Below, in pieces: positions 8,566 through 17,562 of a stretch of 64,000 bases of DNA. Each line of letters opens with the position of its first letter. Within the stretch, counting starts at the first letter, position 1. The position numbers and the translations under genes were made by a program. Below the pieces are notes generated by a model that did not search any database, was not told where the DNA came from, and was given only the letters and a program-made list of their open reading frames with translations. This DNA is from Sphingobium boeckii (lineage in GTDB: Bacteria > Pseudomonadota > Alphaproteobacteria > Sphingomonadales > Sphingomonadaceae): assembly GCF_014199215.1 (NCBI RefSeq), contig NZ_JACIJC010000003.1, positions 434,001-498,000 on the forward strand. The letters run 5' to 3'.

Positions 8566-9044
8566 ACCTTGCGTCCCTTTGCCATCAGCGCCAATATCAA
8601 CAGCGCCGTGCCGGTCGAGAAGATGAAATTGAACCCGGCAAGCGAAATCCCTGCCAATTCCCATTGCGCCACATCACAGCGGATGATCGGCGCGGCCATG
8701 ATGCGCGCCAGGATCGTGCTGCGATCGCCCGACGCCATGGTGGTTGAACATTGGGTGAGCCCTTCCCACCAGCCATATTCGACGCCTGCGTGAAAACCAC
8801 CGATGAGGCCACTGATCAAGATGGCGATCGCGGCCAGCGCCAGCAAAGGCTTGGCCCCCGCCGTGCGCCGGAGCAGGATCGCGAGCAGCGCCAGGCCGAT
8901 CGCCGCCATGTGCGGCCAGCGTTGCCAATAACACATTTCGCACGGAAACAGCCCGCCCCAATATTGGGAGATCAGCGCGCCGCCCAGTAGCGCCACCGGA
9001 GCGAGCAGCGCGACGGCACGCGCAAGGCCAAGCCTGTCGGTCAT
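8562..9044 (-). CDS. dsbB: Disulphide bond formation protein B
   Basis: A 160-residue inner-membrane protein with four predicted helices and the two DsbB cysteine pairs: C35/C38 in PCEMCYWQRW near the first periplasmic loop, and C99/C123 in the second. It would reoxidise DsbA and pass electrons to ubiquinone. It lies 22 bases after ctpA and overlaps coq7 by ATGA. The pairing is sensible, because DsbB reduces quinone and Coq7 makes it. No dsbA is seen in the window. Confidence 0.93.
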   Translation of the reverse strand: MTDRLGLARAVALLAPVALLGGALISQYWGGLFPCEMCYWQRWPHMAAIGLALLAILLRRTAGAKPLLALAAIAILISGLIGGFHAGVEYGWWEGLTQCSTTMASGDRSTILARIMAAPIIRCDVAQWELAGISLAGFNFIFSTGTALLILALMAKGRKV

Positions 9045-9066
9045 GATCCCTCAGCGTCCCCTGGCG

Positions 9067-10410
9067 TCAGCGCTTGCCGCCGGGGCGGGCGGCGAGCGCC
9101 GCCAGCACGGCGGGTTTGCGCCCGGCGCGCACCACGGCTTCGATCGCATAATTGAGCTGGAAATCCTCCACGCCTTTTTTCTTCAGCTCATCGGCCGTCA
9201 TGGCAAAGCGCGGATCGGTCTTGGCATCATCCTCCAACACACTGTTATCCACCTTGGCCTCGTTGATCAGGTGGCGCTTCAGATCCGCCTCCCGAACGCG
9301 CGGGCGCGTCTTGTAATCCGGATCGGAAAGCTGCGGCACCAGGATATCGGGTTCGATTCCGCCTTCCTGCACCGAACGACCCGAAGGCGTATAATAACGC
9401 GCCGTGGTCAGACGAAGGCCGGTGGTGTCGGTCAACTGGATCACGGTCTGCACCGAACCCTTGCCGAAGCTGCGTTCGCCCATCACCACGCCGCGATGCT
9501 GATCCTGCAGCGCACCCGCGACGATTTCGGCAGCGGAGGCGGAACCGGCATCCACCAGCACCACGATCGGCAACCCCTGCGCCATATCGCCGGGCCGCGC
9601 GCTGTAACGCTCGATATCGCCGCGGTTACGCCCGCGCTGCTCGACCACGGTGCCGCGCTCCAGGAAGATATCGGAAACCTCGATCGCCTGATCCAGCAAG
9701 CCACCGGGATTGGAGCGTAGATCAATCACATAACCCGCGGGCTTACGGCCGAGGGACTTATCGATCCCCATGATCGCGGCGCGCACGCCATCGGCGGTTT
9801 TCGAAGAGAATGTGTTGATGTTGATCACGCCGACATTGTTTTTCACTTCCCATTTCACCGGCTTGAGCACGATGATCTCACGGGTCAGCGTCACGTCGAA
9901 AGGTGCATCGCGGCCGGGACGCACGATGGTGAGCCGCACCTGGGTGCCGGGCTTGCCCTTCATCTGGTCCACCGCTTCATCCAGCGTGCCGCCATAGATC
10001 AGCTTGCCATCGAGATGCGTGATATAGTCGCCCGTCTTGATCCCGGCGCGGAAAGCGGGGGTATCCTCGGTCGGCGTCATCACCTTCACCGCGCCATCTT
10101 CCATCGTGACCGTGAGGCCGAGGCCGCCATAGGAGCCTTCGGTCTGCGTCCGCAGATTGGCGGCATCGCGCGCATCGAGATAGGAACTGTGCGGATCCAG
10201 GCTGGCGAGCATCCCGTCGATCGCGCCACGGATCAGCGCCTCGTCATCCACCTTGTCGACATATTCGGCACGCACCCGATCGAACACCGCGACGAATTGA
10301 TCCAGCTCGCGCCAGGTCGTCGAATCGACCGCGGCCATGCCGGCGGTGGTGGCGGGGATAAGGGCGATCGCGGAAACAGCGACGAGCGCCTGAACGAAGG
10401 ACTTGGACAT
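9067..10410 (-). CDS. S41 family carboxyl-terminal processing protease
   Basis: This is a CtpA/Prc-type periplasmic serine protease of 447 residues with an N-terminal signal sequence (MSKSFVQALVAVSAIALIPA). A PDZ domain lies around residues 85-165 (SYGGLGLTVTMEDGAVKV onward). The Ser-Lys dyad follows: the serine in VDAGSASAAEIV and the lysine in SFGKGSVQT. The frame also allows a TTG start at 10431, but the ATG at 10410 begins directly at the signal peptide. Such proteases process cell-wall enzymes or their regulators, and the gene follows envC, matching the common alphaproteobacterial envC-ctpA order. A repeat separates the two. Confidence 0.92.
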   Translation of the reverse strand: MSKSFVQALVAVSAIALIPATTAGMAAVDSTTWRELDQFVAVFDRVRAEYVDKVDDEALIRGAIDGMLASLDPHSSYLDARDAANLRTQTEGSYGGLGLTVTMEDGAVKVMTPTEDTPAFRAGIKTGDYITHLDGKLIYGGTLDEAVDQMKGKPGTQVRLTIVRPGRDAPFDVTLTREIIVLKPVKWEVKNNVGVININTFSSKTADGVRAAIMGIDKSLGRKPAGYVIDLRSNPGGLLDQAIEVSDIFLERGTVVEQRGRNRGDIERYSARPGDMAQGLPIVVLVDAGSASAAEIVAGALQDQHRGVVMGERSFGKGSVQTVIQLTDTTGLRLTTARYYTPSGRSVQEGGIEPDILVPQLSDPDYKTRPRVREADLKRHLINEAKVDNSVLEDDAKTDPRFAMTADELKKKGVEDFQLNYAIEAVVRAGRKPAVLAALAARPGGKR

Positions 10411-10528
10411 TGAAACGTAATTCCCGTTCAAAGGGGTTCCCAGACTTTGACTGCATCATACAGGCTTTTTGGCGCAGGCGAAACCAAGCTGAATGCGGAT
10501 GAATGAGAGGTGACTGTTTCTCTCTCTT

Positions 10529-10616
10529 GTCATCCTCGCGAACGCGGGGATCCCGCTTTTCCTCGAAGCGTCCGATAGAAGAAGAAGCGGGATTCCCGCT
10601 TTTGCGGGAATGACGG
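10529..10616. repeat. Family C palindromic repeat, copy C1
   Basis: The left arm reads GTCATCCTCGCGAACGCGGG and the right arm ends CCCGCTTTTGCGGGAATGACGG. Each arm is itself a small hairpin, and the two arms pair with each other. It lies between envC and ctpA, which run the same way, and ends five bases from the envC stop. Confidence 0.85.
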
Positions 10617-10621
10617 ATTAT

Positions 10622-11815
10622 TCACCCCACCAATGGCGTGATATCCACCGGCCGGCCGTTGCGACGCAGTTCCACCGTGATCCGGGGCCGATCATTGCCG
10701 GCGCGGCCGATCGGGCTGCCCTGCTCCACCTGATCCCCCACCTTTACGCCGAGGCCGGCCATGCTAGTCAGCAAGGTCGTCCATCCGCTGCCATGATCGA
10801 TGATCACGATCTTGCCGAATCCGCGATAATCCGCGGCATAAGCGATGCGGCCGCGCGTGGGTGCCACTACCTGAGCACCTGGCTGCACCGCCAGCGTCAA
10901 CCCCTTGGCGCGCGCGCCGGACGCCGCGATTTCGCCAAGGCCAGTGACCACCTGCCCCACCACAGGCAGCCGATAAGGCGGATTACTTTGTGGTCGCGCC
11001 GCATTCTGGTTCAGCGGCACGGGCCGGGTGCCGGGCCGCGCGGGGCGCAACATCGGGCCGGGCAGGCTCGCCAGGTCCTCGCGCAAGCCCGCCTGCACTT
11101 CCAGCTCGGCCATCAGATCGACGATATCGCGCGCTTTCTCCCCCAGCCCGATCGCCCGATCGGATTCGAACATCGCGCCATCGGCGAATTGCGCCGATCG
11201 CATCCGATGCTCCGCCTCCAGCTTGGCGAGCGCCATACGTTCGGATTCCAGACGCTCGCGCCCGGTGTGCAGCGCGCGCGCCGCCATTTCGGCGGACCCG
11301 CGCAAGGCGCGCGCCTTGGCCACGTCCGCGCGCAAGCCCGCCGTGCGCTGTTCGATCACGGGCAGCACACCAGCCAACAGCATCCGTACATGCACCAGAT
11401 CGCTGGTCGATCCGGGCTGCACCAGTGCCAGCATCGGCGGACGGCGCGACATCATCTGTAACGCGCCAGTGAGCTTGACCACCGGCCCCTGCTTGGCGGC
11501 GAGGCTGGCCGCGTGAACATCCTGCAGACGCGCAATGATGCGGATGCGTGCCTCTGCCGCCACTATATCCGCCTCGGCCTGCTGGATGCGCGCGGCCACA
11601 GCAGCTTCCTGCGTGCGGGCGCGGATCGCCTCGTCATTCTCACTTTGCGCCTGCGCATCGAGCTTTTCGGACCGGGCGAGCGCGGCAACCGCCTCGCGCT
11701 TGGCCTTCAGCAACGCGCGCTGCTCATCCTCGATCGTGGCGGTCGCGGGCGAAAACGCGATCAGGCCGAGGCTGAGCGCGGCGAACAAGGCGATCGGGAC
11801 AGCGGCGCGCTTCAT
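10622..11815 (-). CDS. envC: EnvC-like murein hydrolase activator (degenerate LytM)
   Basis: The protein has a signal peptide (MKRAAVPIALFAALSLGLIAF), about 200 residues of coiled coil rich in Ala, Glu, Arg and Lys, and a C-terminal LytM-fold domain. The zinc-binding residues of active M23 enzymes are missing: the HxxxD motif is replaced around AKGLTLA, and the HxH motif by ITVELRR. This matches E. coli EnvC, which activates amidases rather than cutting peptidoglycan. It should act in the periplasm at division sites. The start at 11815 follows rlmH by five bases; the upstream extension to 11872 overlaps rlmH and lacks a signal peptide. Confidence 0.88.
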   Translation of the reverse strand: MKRAAVPIALFAALSLGLIAFSPATATIEDEQRALLKAKREAVAALARSEKLDAQAQSENDEAIRARTQEAAVAARIQQAEADIVAAEARIRIIARLQDVHAASLAAKQGPVVKLTGALQMMSRRPPMLALVQPGSTSDLVHVRMLLAGVLPVIEQRTAGLRADVAKARALRGSAEMAARALHTGRERLESERMALAKLEAEHRMRSAQFADGAMFESDRAIGLGEKARDIVDLMAELEVQAGLREDLASLPGPMLRPARPGTRPVPLNQNAARPQSNPPYRLPVVGQVVTGLGEIAASGARAKGLTLAVQPGAQVVAPTRGRIAYAADYRGFGKIVIIDHGSGWTTLLTSMAGLGVKVGDQVEQGSPIGRAGNDRPRITVELRRNGRPVDITPLVG

Positions 11816-11820
11816 GCCGC

Positions 11821-12243
11821 TTATCCTTCGCGATGATAAGGATGATTGGCAAGGATGGAGGTGGCGCGCCACAATTGCTCGGCCAGCATCGCGCGGGCCA
11901 TCAGATGTGGCCAGGTGGCCCTGCCGAAGGCAATCAGCAGATCGGCCTCGGCGCGATGCGAGTCATCGAAGCCATCCGCCGCACCAATCAGGAAGCGCGT
12001 CTCCCGCCGCCCCTGATCGCGCCAGCCCTCCAGCTTTTTCGCAAATTGCATGGAGGTGAGCTGTTCGCCCTTCTCATCAAGCATTACCAGCACGGTGCCA
12101 GGCTCCCGCGCGGGCATCTTGCCGCCGGTGTCGGGTAATTCGGTGTGCTTGAACGGCCAGCTCAGCCGCTTCACATAACGATCGAGCAATTCGGCCTCGG
12201 GCGATCGCCCGATCCGCCCCCGCGCGACGATATGGAGGAGCAT
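11821..12243 (-). CDS. rlmH: 23S rRNA pseudouridine-1915 N3-methyltransferase
   Basis: A complete 140-residue RlmH (SPOUT class). Typical segments are LLHIVARGRIGRSPEAELLDRY near the start, VLMDEKG-like VMLDEKGEQLTS, and the C-terminal knot sequence FLIGAADGF followed by HLMARAMLAEQLWRA. It methylates N3 of pseudouridine 1915 in helix 69 of 23S rRNA. Its ATG overlaps the rsfS stop as TGATG, so translation is coupled. The rsfS-rlmH order is widespread. Confidence 0.96.
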   Translation of the reverse strand: MLLHIVARGRIGRSPEAELLDRYVKRLSWPFKHTELPDTGGKMPAREPGTVLVMLDEKGEQLTSMQFAKKLEGWRDQGRRETRFLIGAADGFDDSHRAEADLLIAFGRATWPHLMARAMLAEQLWRATSILANHPYHREG

Positions 12244-12635
12244 CAGCCCTCGTTCGCGGCAGGTGCCTCACCAAAATTCCACATCCGCTCAAGATTGTAG
12301 AAGCTGCGGACTTCGGGGCGGAACAGGTGGACGATCACGTCGCCCGCGTCGATCAGCACCCAATCGGCGGTGGGCAAGCCTTCGATGCGCGAACCGCGGT
12401 GAAACTCATCCTTGATCTTGTGCGCGATCTTCTGTGCCATCGACGCGACCTGCCGCGTGGATCGGCCACTGGCGATCACCATGTAATCCGCGATGCTGCT
12501 TTTTCCGGCGAGCGGGATGCTGACGATTTCCAGCGCCTGATCATCATCGAGCGATGTCAGGATAAGCTGGTGCAGCGCCTCGACATTGTCGGATTTGGCA
12601 GGGGGCACGTTGATGGCAGGTACGGTGGCGGGCAA
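12243..12635 (-). CDS. rsfS: Ribosomal silencing factor RsfS
   Basis: A 130-residue RsfS/Iojap protein, which binds uL14 on the large subunit and blocks subunit joining. Recognisable parts are IADYMVIASGRSTRQV, GLPTADWVLIDAGDVIVHLF and the C-terminal RSFYNLERMW. The start is a TTG at 12635, supported by AAAGGA eight bases upstream, which overlaps the end of nadD. The gene sits three bases after the nadD stop and one base into rlmH, giving a tight operon. Confidence 0.95.
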   Translation of the reverse strand: MPATVPAINVPPAKSDNVEALHQLILTSLDDDQALEIVSIPLAGKSSIADYMVIASGRSTRQVASMAQKIAHKIKDEFHRGSRIEGLPTADWVLIDAGDVIVHLFRPEVRSFYNLERMWNFGEAPAANEG

Positions 12636-12638
12636 AAT

Positions 12639-13280
12639 CTAGTCCTTTGGGGGAAATGGTCGTCGCGTGACGCCGTCGCGCGGAGCGCTGCGGTCGAAGG
12701 CACGATGCCAATGGGGGTCCGCCTGTCGCAGACGGGTTGCGGAGGTCTGATCGGGGCGAAAGCGCAAGAGCACGAGCGCCGGCGGTCTCCAATGCGTCCA
12801 TTCCTGTTTCTGGCTAACGGGGTGGACGAAGCGCCGCAGCCAGCCCATCGCAGGACTTGCGCGGGCAGCCCCGTCATAGCCCGGACGCGCGATAACAGCA
12901 ATCGGAACTATGCGGGCGATGCTGCGCCATGCGCGCCAGCGCTGAAACTGATCCAGATTATCGGCGCCCATCAGCCAGATGAATTCCGCCTTGGGGTAAC
13001 GACGGCGCAGCGCCGCCAACGTATCCACAGTGTATCGCGTGCCCAGCGTCCGCTCGATCGCGGTGGCGCGAATGGGCAGGCCGCGCGCCATTTTCTGCGC
13101 CGAAGCGAGCCTTGCGGCGAGCGGTGCCATATCCGTCGCGCCATCCTTGAGCGGGTTGCCGGGGGAGACCATCCACCAGATTTCGTCCAGCCCCAAGGCG
13201 GCTAGCGCGAATGTGCTGATCCGGCGATGTCCACGATGCGCCGGATTGAAGGAACCACCGAGGAGACCGATTCTGGTCAA
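12639..13280 (-). CDS. nadD: Nicotinate-nucleotide adenylyltransferase
   Basis: NadD transfers AMP to nicotinate mononucleotide in NAD synthesis. The N-terminal nucleotidyltransferase signature is GGSFNPAHRGH, with the HxGH-type histidines, and EFIWLMGADNL lies at the centre. The C-terminal TSATRLR corresponds to the ISSTxxR motif. The start is uncertain. A TTG at 13280 overlaps the stop of the upstream toxin gene as TTGA and gives LTRIGLLGGSFNP, which fits the family; a TTG at 13292 is an alternative. The frame open to 13382 lies inside the toxin gene and is not convincing. Translation is probably coupled to the toxin-antitoxin transcript or to another upstream promoter. Confidence 0.9.
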   Translation of the reverse strand: MTRIGLLGGSFNPAHRGHRRISTFALAALGLDEIWWMVSPGNPLKDGATDMAPLAARLASAQKMARGLPIRATAIERTLGTRYTVDTLAALRRRYPKAEFIWLMGADNLDQFQRWRAWRSIARIVPIAVIARPGYDGAARASPAMGWLRRFVHPVSQKQEWTHWRPPALVLLRFRPDQTSATRLRQADPHWHRAFDRSAPRDGVTRRPFPPKD

Positions 13281-13561
13281 GACGGAAACCAATCCTGCCG
13301 TGCATGATGCACACGCAAAACCTCGATTCGGTCGACATGAACCCGATACACCAGAACATAATCCGTCGTGCTCACGCTCCATTTGCGCGCGGCAAGGCTG
13401 TGTACCGCCGGACCAGCGTGCGGCATTGTGGTGAGGAAATTGCCCGCAGCCTCGATCACGTCCAGAATTGCGTCAGCCCGTTCCGGATTATGCTTCAGCC
13501 AGTAATCGTCTATCTCTTCGAGATCATGCTCGGCCGGCGTCGTCCAGACGATTGCTCTCAC
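13277..13561 (-). CDS. Type II toxin of the RelE/ParE family
   Basis: A 94-residue protein with the RelE/ParE fold: WTTPAEHDLEEIDDYW forms the N-terminal helices, and SVSTTDYVLVYRVHVDRIEVLRVHHARQDW forms the C-terminal sheet ending in the typical VLRVxHxRQ motif. ParE members usually inhibit gyrase and RelE members cut mRNA; sequence alone does not decide here. The start is a GTG sharing four bases with the antitoxin stop, so the pair is coupled. The 3' end overlaps the probable nadD start. Confidence 0.9.
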   Translation of the reverse strand: MRAIVWTTPAEHDLEEIDDYWLKHNPERADAILDVIEAAGNFLTTMPHAGPAVHSLAARKWSVSTTDYVLVYRVHVDRIEVLRVHHARQDWFPS

Positions 13562-13812
13562 GCGGCTTCACGCCCCTGCCGCCGCGCCCTGATCTTGGCA
13601 AACACCTCATCCTGCGGAATCAGCTCACCGCGATCGGCGGCGTCAATGCCCACCTGCACGAAGGCCAGAAAATCCGCCTCGCTCTCGGCAACCCGCTGAA
13701 TCGCGTGCGCCGCGAACCAGGCGCGACTGCGGCCGTGCGATTTGGCGACCTTGTCGACCAGTTCCAGCGTTTCCGGGTCAAGCCGGGCGGTGATGACGGA
13801 TGTCTTGCTCAT
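13558..13812 (-). CDS. Antitoxin with ribbon-helix-helix domain
   Basis: An 84-residue protein whose N-terminal half (SVITARLDPETLELVDKVAK, then SRAWFAAHAIQRV) is a CopG-type ribbon-helix-helix DNA-binding domain. The C-terminal half (QVGIDAADRGELIPQDEVFAKIR) is the toxin-binding tail seen with ParE toxins. It precedes and overlaps the toxin gene. No strong ribosome-binding site is visible. A palindrome seven bases upstream is the likely autoregulatory operator. Confidence 0.9.
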   Translation of the reverse strand: MSKTSVITARLDPETLELVDKVAKSHGRSRAWFAAHAIQRVAESEADFLAFVQVGIDAADRGELIPQDEVFAKIRARRQGREAA

Positions 13813-13819
13813 GAAACGA

Positions 13820-13838
13820 ATGTATCACTTGTATACAT
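13820..13838 (-). promoter_or_regulatory. Palindromic operator of the first toxin-antitoxin pair
   Basis: ATGTAT and ATACAT arms flank a seven-base centre between the proA stop and the antitoxin start. The position directly upstream of an RHH antitoxin and the TATACA-like core suggest that it overlaps the promoter and binds the antitoxin. Confidence 0.6.
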
Positions 13839-13843
13839 CCGAT

Positions 13844-15109
13844 TCAAGGACGCACCTGCCCGGTGCCCCTGACCAGCCATTTATAGGTCGTAAGCCCCTC
13901 CAGCGCCACGGGACCGCGGGCGTGGAGCCGTCCGGTGGAGATGCCGATTTCAGCGCCCAGGCCGAATTCGCCGCCATCGGCAAATTGCGTGGAGGCATTG
14001 TGCATCACGATCGCGCTATCGACTTCGCCCAGGAAGCGTTCCGCCACGGCCCGGTCCTCGGTCAGCACGGCATCGGTGTGGTGCGATCCATGCGCCGCGA
14101 TATGCGCGATCGCTTCCTCCACGCCATCCACCATCGCAACGGACGCAATCGCATCCAGATATTCGGTATCCCAATCGGCCGCAGTGGCGGGTTCGATCCG
14201 CAGATCAAGCGCCTGCACCGCCGCATCGCCGCGCACTTCGCAGCCGGATTTGATCAATGCGCCCAGCAATGCCGCCGCATCGGGATAGGCGCGGTCGATC
14301 AGCAGGGTCTCCATCGCGCCACACACGCCGGTTCGTCGCATCTTGGCGTTGACCACGATCTCCATCGCCTTGGCGGGGTCAGCCGCGGCATCGACATAGA
14401 TGTGATTGATCCCGTCCAGATGCGCCAGCACAGGCACCCGCGCCTCGGCCTGAACACGCGCCACCAGCGATTTTCCACCGCGCGGCACGATCATGTCGAT
14501 CAGCCCTTCCGCGCGCAGCAGCGCGCCGACGGCGGCACGGTCCGTGGTCGGGACAAGCTGGATCGTAGCAGCCGGCAATCCTTGCGACACCAGTCCGCGC
14601 GCCATCGCTGCATGGATCGCGCGGTTGCTGGCCTGCGCTTCCGATCCGCCGCGCAGGATCGCGGCATTGCCCGATTTGAAGCACAAGGCTCCGGCATCCG
14701 CGGTCACATTGGGCCGGCTCTCATAGACGATGGCGATCACACCCAGCGGCACGCGGACCCGCTGCAGGATCAGGCCGTTGGGCCGCACGGTTTCCTCGAT
14801 GATCCGCCCGACCGAGTCGCGCAGCGCGGCGACCGATTCAACGCCGTCCGCCATCGCGGCGATGCGTTCGCGATCGAGCAGCAGCCGATCGAGCAGCGCT
14901 GCAGTCAGCCCGTTGGCACGGCCCCGCGCCATATCTTCCGCATTGGTCGCCAGGATCCCATCCGCGTCCGCGCGAATCGCTTCGGCTGCGGCCACCAATG
15001 CTGCGGCCTTTACCGCGCTTGGCGCACGCGCGATCACGGTCGCCGCGGCGCGGGCCTCCTGCGCCATCGTGCGGATCAGGGCATCGGAATCTTCATCTAA
15101 CATAAGCAT
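13844..15109 (-). CDS. proA: Gamma-glutamyl phosphate reductase
   Basis: ProA reduces gamma-glutamyl phosphate to the semialdehyde, the second step of proline synthesis. It is an aldehyde dehydrogenase-fold protein of about 421 residues. The catalytic cysteine is in [13 protein letters not shown]. The cofactor region contains [17 protein letters not shown], and [10 protein letters not shown] marks the family. The start is the ATG at 15109 (or 15103). The longer frame to 15226 overlaps the divergent gene's region and is not supported. In related genomes proA is commonly followed by nadD; here a toxin-antitoxin pair lies between them. Confidence 0.94.
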   Translation of the reverse strand: MLMLDEDSDALIRTMAQEARAAATVIARAPSAVKAAALVAAAEAIRADADGILATNAEDMARGRANGLTAALLDRLLLDRERIAAMADGVESVAALRDSVGRIIEETVRPNGLILQRVRVPLGVIAIVYESRPNVTADAGALCFKSGNAAILRGGSEAQASNRAIHAAMARGLVSQGLPAATIQLVPTTDRAAVGALLRAEGLIDMIVPRGGKSLVARVQAEARVPVLAHLDGINHIYVDAAADPAKAMEIVVNAKMRRTGVCGAMETLLIDRAYPDAAALLGALIKSGCEVRGDAAVQALDLRIEPATAADWDTEYLDAIASVAMVDGVEEAIAHIAAHGSHHTDAVLTEDRAVAERFLGEVDSAIVMHNASTQFADGGEFGLGAEIGISTGRLHARGPVALEGLTTYKWLVRGTGQVRP

Positions 15110-15188
15110 AATCCGGCGCGCTAGCACGTTCGCTGCGCCGCATAAATAGCCTCTCCCCGTTCCTCCCCGCCGCTGATATGACAGGGCC

Positions 15189-16256
15189 ATGACGGGGGAT
15201 ATGGACGCTGCGGGAGACGCGATCACGGGCGGCCTGATCGCGCGCGCGATCGAGGGCGAGGCCGGCGATACCCATCATACAGAGGGGGCCTGCCTGAATT
15301 GCGGCACCGCGCTTGTTGGCGCTTATTGTCACGCTTGTGGTCAATCGGGCCATATTCACCGTTCGATCGGTGCGATCTGGCATGATCTGGCTCATGGCGT
15401 GTTCCATTTCGAAGGCAAGATCTGGCGTACCCTGCCCATGCTCGCCTGGCAGCCGGGCGCGCTCACCCGGCGCTATATCCACGGCGAGCGCGCGCGCTTC
15501 ATCTCGCCGCTGGCGCTGTTCCTCTTCTCGGTTTTCCTGATGTTCGCGGTGATCAACACCTTTGGCGGACATCTCGACGATCTGGAAATCAAGCCTGAAG
15601 GTCGTCAGCAAATCGGCGCGCAACTCTCCGATCAGTTACGGATCCAGAAAAGAGGCGTAGCCGAAACCGAACGGAAACTGGCGGAAGCCAAGGCCGCTGG
15701 TCAGCCGACCCAGACACTGTCTGAAAATCTTGCGACCCGCCAGAAGATCGTAAAGGAAATGGAAGGCGCTTCGACACCGGCAGGCGGCGGCACCATGCCG
15801 AATTTCGCCAATGTGAAGACCGGCTGGCCCAAGCTGGACAAGGGCATCGCCAAAGCCACCGCCAATCCCAGCCTTGCGCTCTACAAGATCCAGACCAGCG
15901 CCTATAAATATTCCTGGGCGCTGATCCCCATCTCTGTTCCCTTCGTCTGGATGATGTTTGCCTGGCATCGCAAACGGCACATTTACGATCATACGATCTT
16001 CGTGACCTATTCGCTGGCGTTCATGTCTCTCCTGTGCGTTCTTTTGACCCTGATGGGTGTAGCGGGGGCCGCGAGCTGGGTGATCGCAGCGCTGGCGACG
16101 ATCGTGCCGCCCGTGCATTTTTACCGGCAGATCAAGGGCGCTTACGAGACCGGACGGTTCGCGACGCTCGTGCGCACTTGCCTGCTTTTGATATTTTCAT
16201 CGATCGCGCTCACCCTTTTCCTCTTGCTATTGCTGGGCATGGGCCTGCTCGGCTGA
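15189..16256 (+). CDS. DUF3667 membrane protein with zinc ribbon
   Basis: The protein has 355 residues. Near the N-terminus is a zinc-ribbon-like pair of CxxC motifs (CLNCG and CHACG), followed by the DUF3667 signature region ([17 protein letters not shown]). One membrane helix follows, then a soluble helical segment (about residues 135-200). Three to four further helices lie at the end. Function is unknown. It diverges from proA with 79 bases between the starts, which must hold both promoters. Confidence 0.82.
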   Translation: MTGDMDAAGDAITGGLIARAIEGEAGDTHHTEGACLNCGTALVGAYCHACGQSGHIHRSIGAIWHDLAHGVFHFEGKIWRTLPMLAWQPGALTRRYIHGERARFISPLALFLFSVFLMFAVINTFGGHLDDLEIKPEGRQQIGAQLSDQLRIQKRGVAETERKLAEAKAAGQPTQTLSENLATRQKIVKEMEGASTPAGGGTMPNFANVKTGWPKLDKGIAKATANPSLALYKIQTSAYKYSWALIPISVPFVWMMFAWHRKRHIYDHTIFVTYSLAFMSLLCVLLTLMGVAGAASWVIAALATIVPPVHFYRQIKGAYETGRFATLVRTCLLLIFSSIALTLFLLLLLGMGLLG

Positions 16257-16314
16257 CGGATTTATTGCAGCGCAACACTGGAAATGTGCTGCATTTTCCG
16301 CCAAGGCGCTCATC

Positions 16315-17547
16315 ATGCACGGCATCACCAACCCAGACAGTCAGACCGCAAAGGGTCCGGGCTTCCGCGAATTCGTCGGATTGATGGCGGCGATCATGGC
16401 CATGGTCGCGCTTGCGATCGACTCCATGTTGCCCGCTTTGCCCGCGATCGGCGAGAGCCTGGGCGTGACCAGCGGCAATCACCGCCAGTTCGTGATTTCC
16501 GCCTTCATGATCGGTTTCGGCGTGGCACAATTCTTCGTCGGCACGCTCTCCGATCGCTTTGGTCGCCGCGGCATCATGCTGATCGCCATGGTCTGTTATA
16601 CGATTTTCAGCATAGCAGCCGCGCTGGCGCCCAGCTTTGAATGGCTGATCGCAGCCCGGATAGCGCAAGGCGCTTCCGCCGCGGGTGGCCGCGTGTTGGT
16701 GGTGTCCATCGTGCGGGATCGGTTTGTCGGGCGTCAGATGGCGCGGGTGATGAGCCTGGCGTTCATCGTGTTCATGGCGGCACCGATCGTGGCGCCGGCG
16801 GTGGGCCAATTGATCCTCACGATCGCCCCGTGGCGCTGGATTTTCGTGGCGCTCGCCGCGGTCGGCATCGCCATCGGCGGCTGGATCGCGCTGCGCCTGC
16901 CCGAAACGCTGGACCCGGAAAACAGGCTGCCGATCACGCCCGCGCGCATCAAGGCCTCCTATGCCCGCGTGCTGAGCGATCGCCAGTCCACCGGCTATAC
17001 CGTGGCGATCGCCTTCCTGACCGGGGCGCTGATGGGCTTCATCAATTCGGTCCAGCAGATCTTTTCCGATGTTTTCCAGGCATCGCATCTCCTGGTGCCC
17101 GCCTTTGGTGGCGTCGCGGGCATGATGGCGCTGGGATCGCTGTTCAATTCGCATTTCGTCGAGCGTCTGGGGATGCGTTACATCGGCCATTGGGCGATGA
17201 TCGGCTTTACGATCTTCGCCGCTCTTCATCTGATATCGAGCGCGCTTGGATATGAGGATCTGACCGTCTTCGTGATATTGCAGGGGTTGATGATGGGCTG
17301 TTTCGCGCTGTCCACCGCCAATTTCGGCGCACTGGCGATGGAGAAGGTGGGCGATGTCGCCGGCACCGCAAGTTCGCTCCAGGGCAGCTTTTCCACCATA
17401 ATGGGTGCCACCATCGGCATTTTCGTGGGCCAGAGCTTCGATGGCACCACCGTGCCGCTTTATGCAGGTTTCACCCTGTGCGGCACGGGGGCGATCATCG
17501 CCGTAATGATCACGGAACGCGGAAAACTGTTTCGCCGGTCCATGTAA
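16315..17547 (+). CDS. MFS drug exporter, Bcr/CflA family
   Basis: A 410-residue protein with about twelve membrane helices. The loop motif GTLSDRFGRRGIML between helices 2 and 3 is the MFS signature, and the N-terminal LPALPAIGESLGV is typical of the Bcr/CflA drug:proton antiporter subfamily. It probably exports small toxic compounds from the inner membrane; the substrate cannot be predicted. An inverted repeat (CGCCGGT/ACCGGCG, 17533-17562) spans its stop codon and the region up to the convergent OsmC gene, and may act as a shared terminator. Confidence 0.9.
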   Translation: MHGITNPDSQTAKGPGFREFVGLMAAIMAMVALAIDSMLPALPAIGESLGVTSGNHRQFVISAFMIGFGVAQFFVGTLSDRFGRRGIMLIAMVCYTIFSIAAALAPSFEWLIAARIAQGASAAGGRVLVVSIVRDRFVGRQMARVMSLAFIVFMAAPIVAPAVGQLILTIAPWRWIFVALAAVGIAIGGWIALRLPETLDPENRLPITPARIKASYARVLSDRQSTGYTVAIAFLTGALMGFINSVQQIFSDVFQASHLLVPAFGGVAGMMALGSLFNSHFVERLGMRYIGHWAMIGFTIFAALHLISSALGYEDLTVFVILQGLMMGCFALSTANFGALAMEKVGDVAGTASSLQGSFSTIMGATIGIFVGQSFDGTTVPLYAGFTLCGTGAIIAVMITERGKLFRRSM

Positions 17548-17562
17548 AGCATCGAACCGGCG

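Noticed and set aside
12639..13382. Longer nadD starting at 13382
   Set aside because: The extra N-terminal part lies in the toxin gene, is Cys/Ser-rich and does not match NadD, which starts just before the GGSFNP motif.
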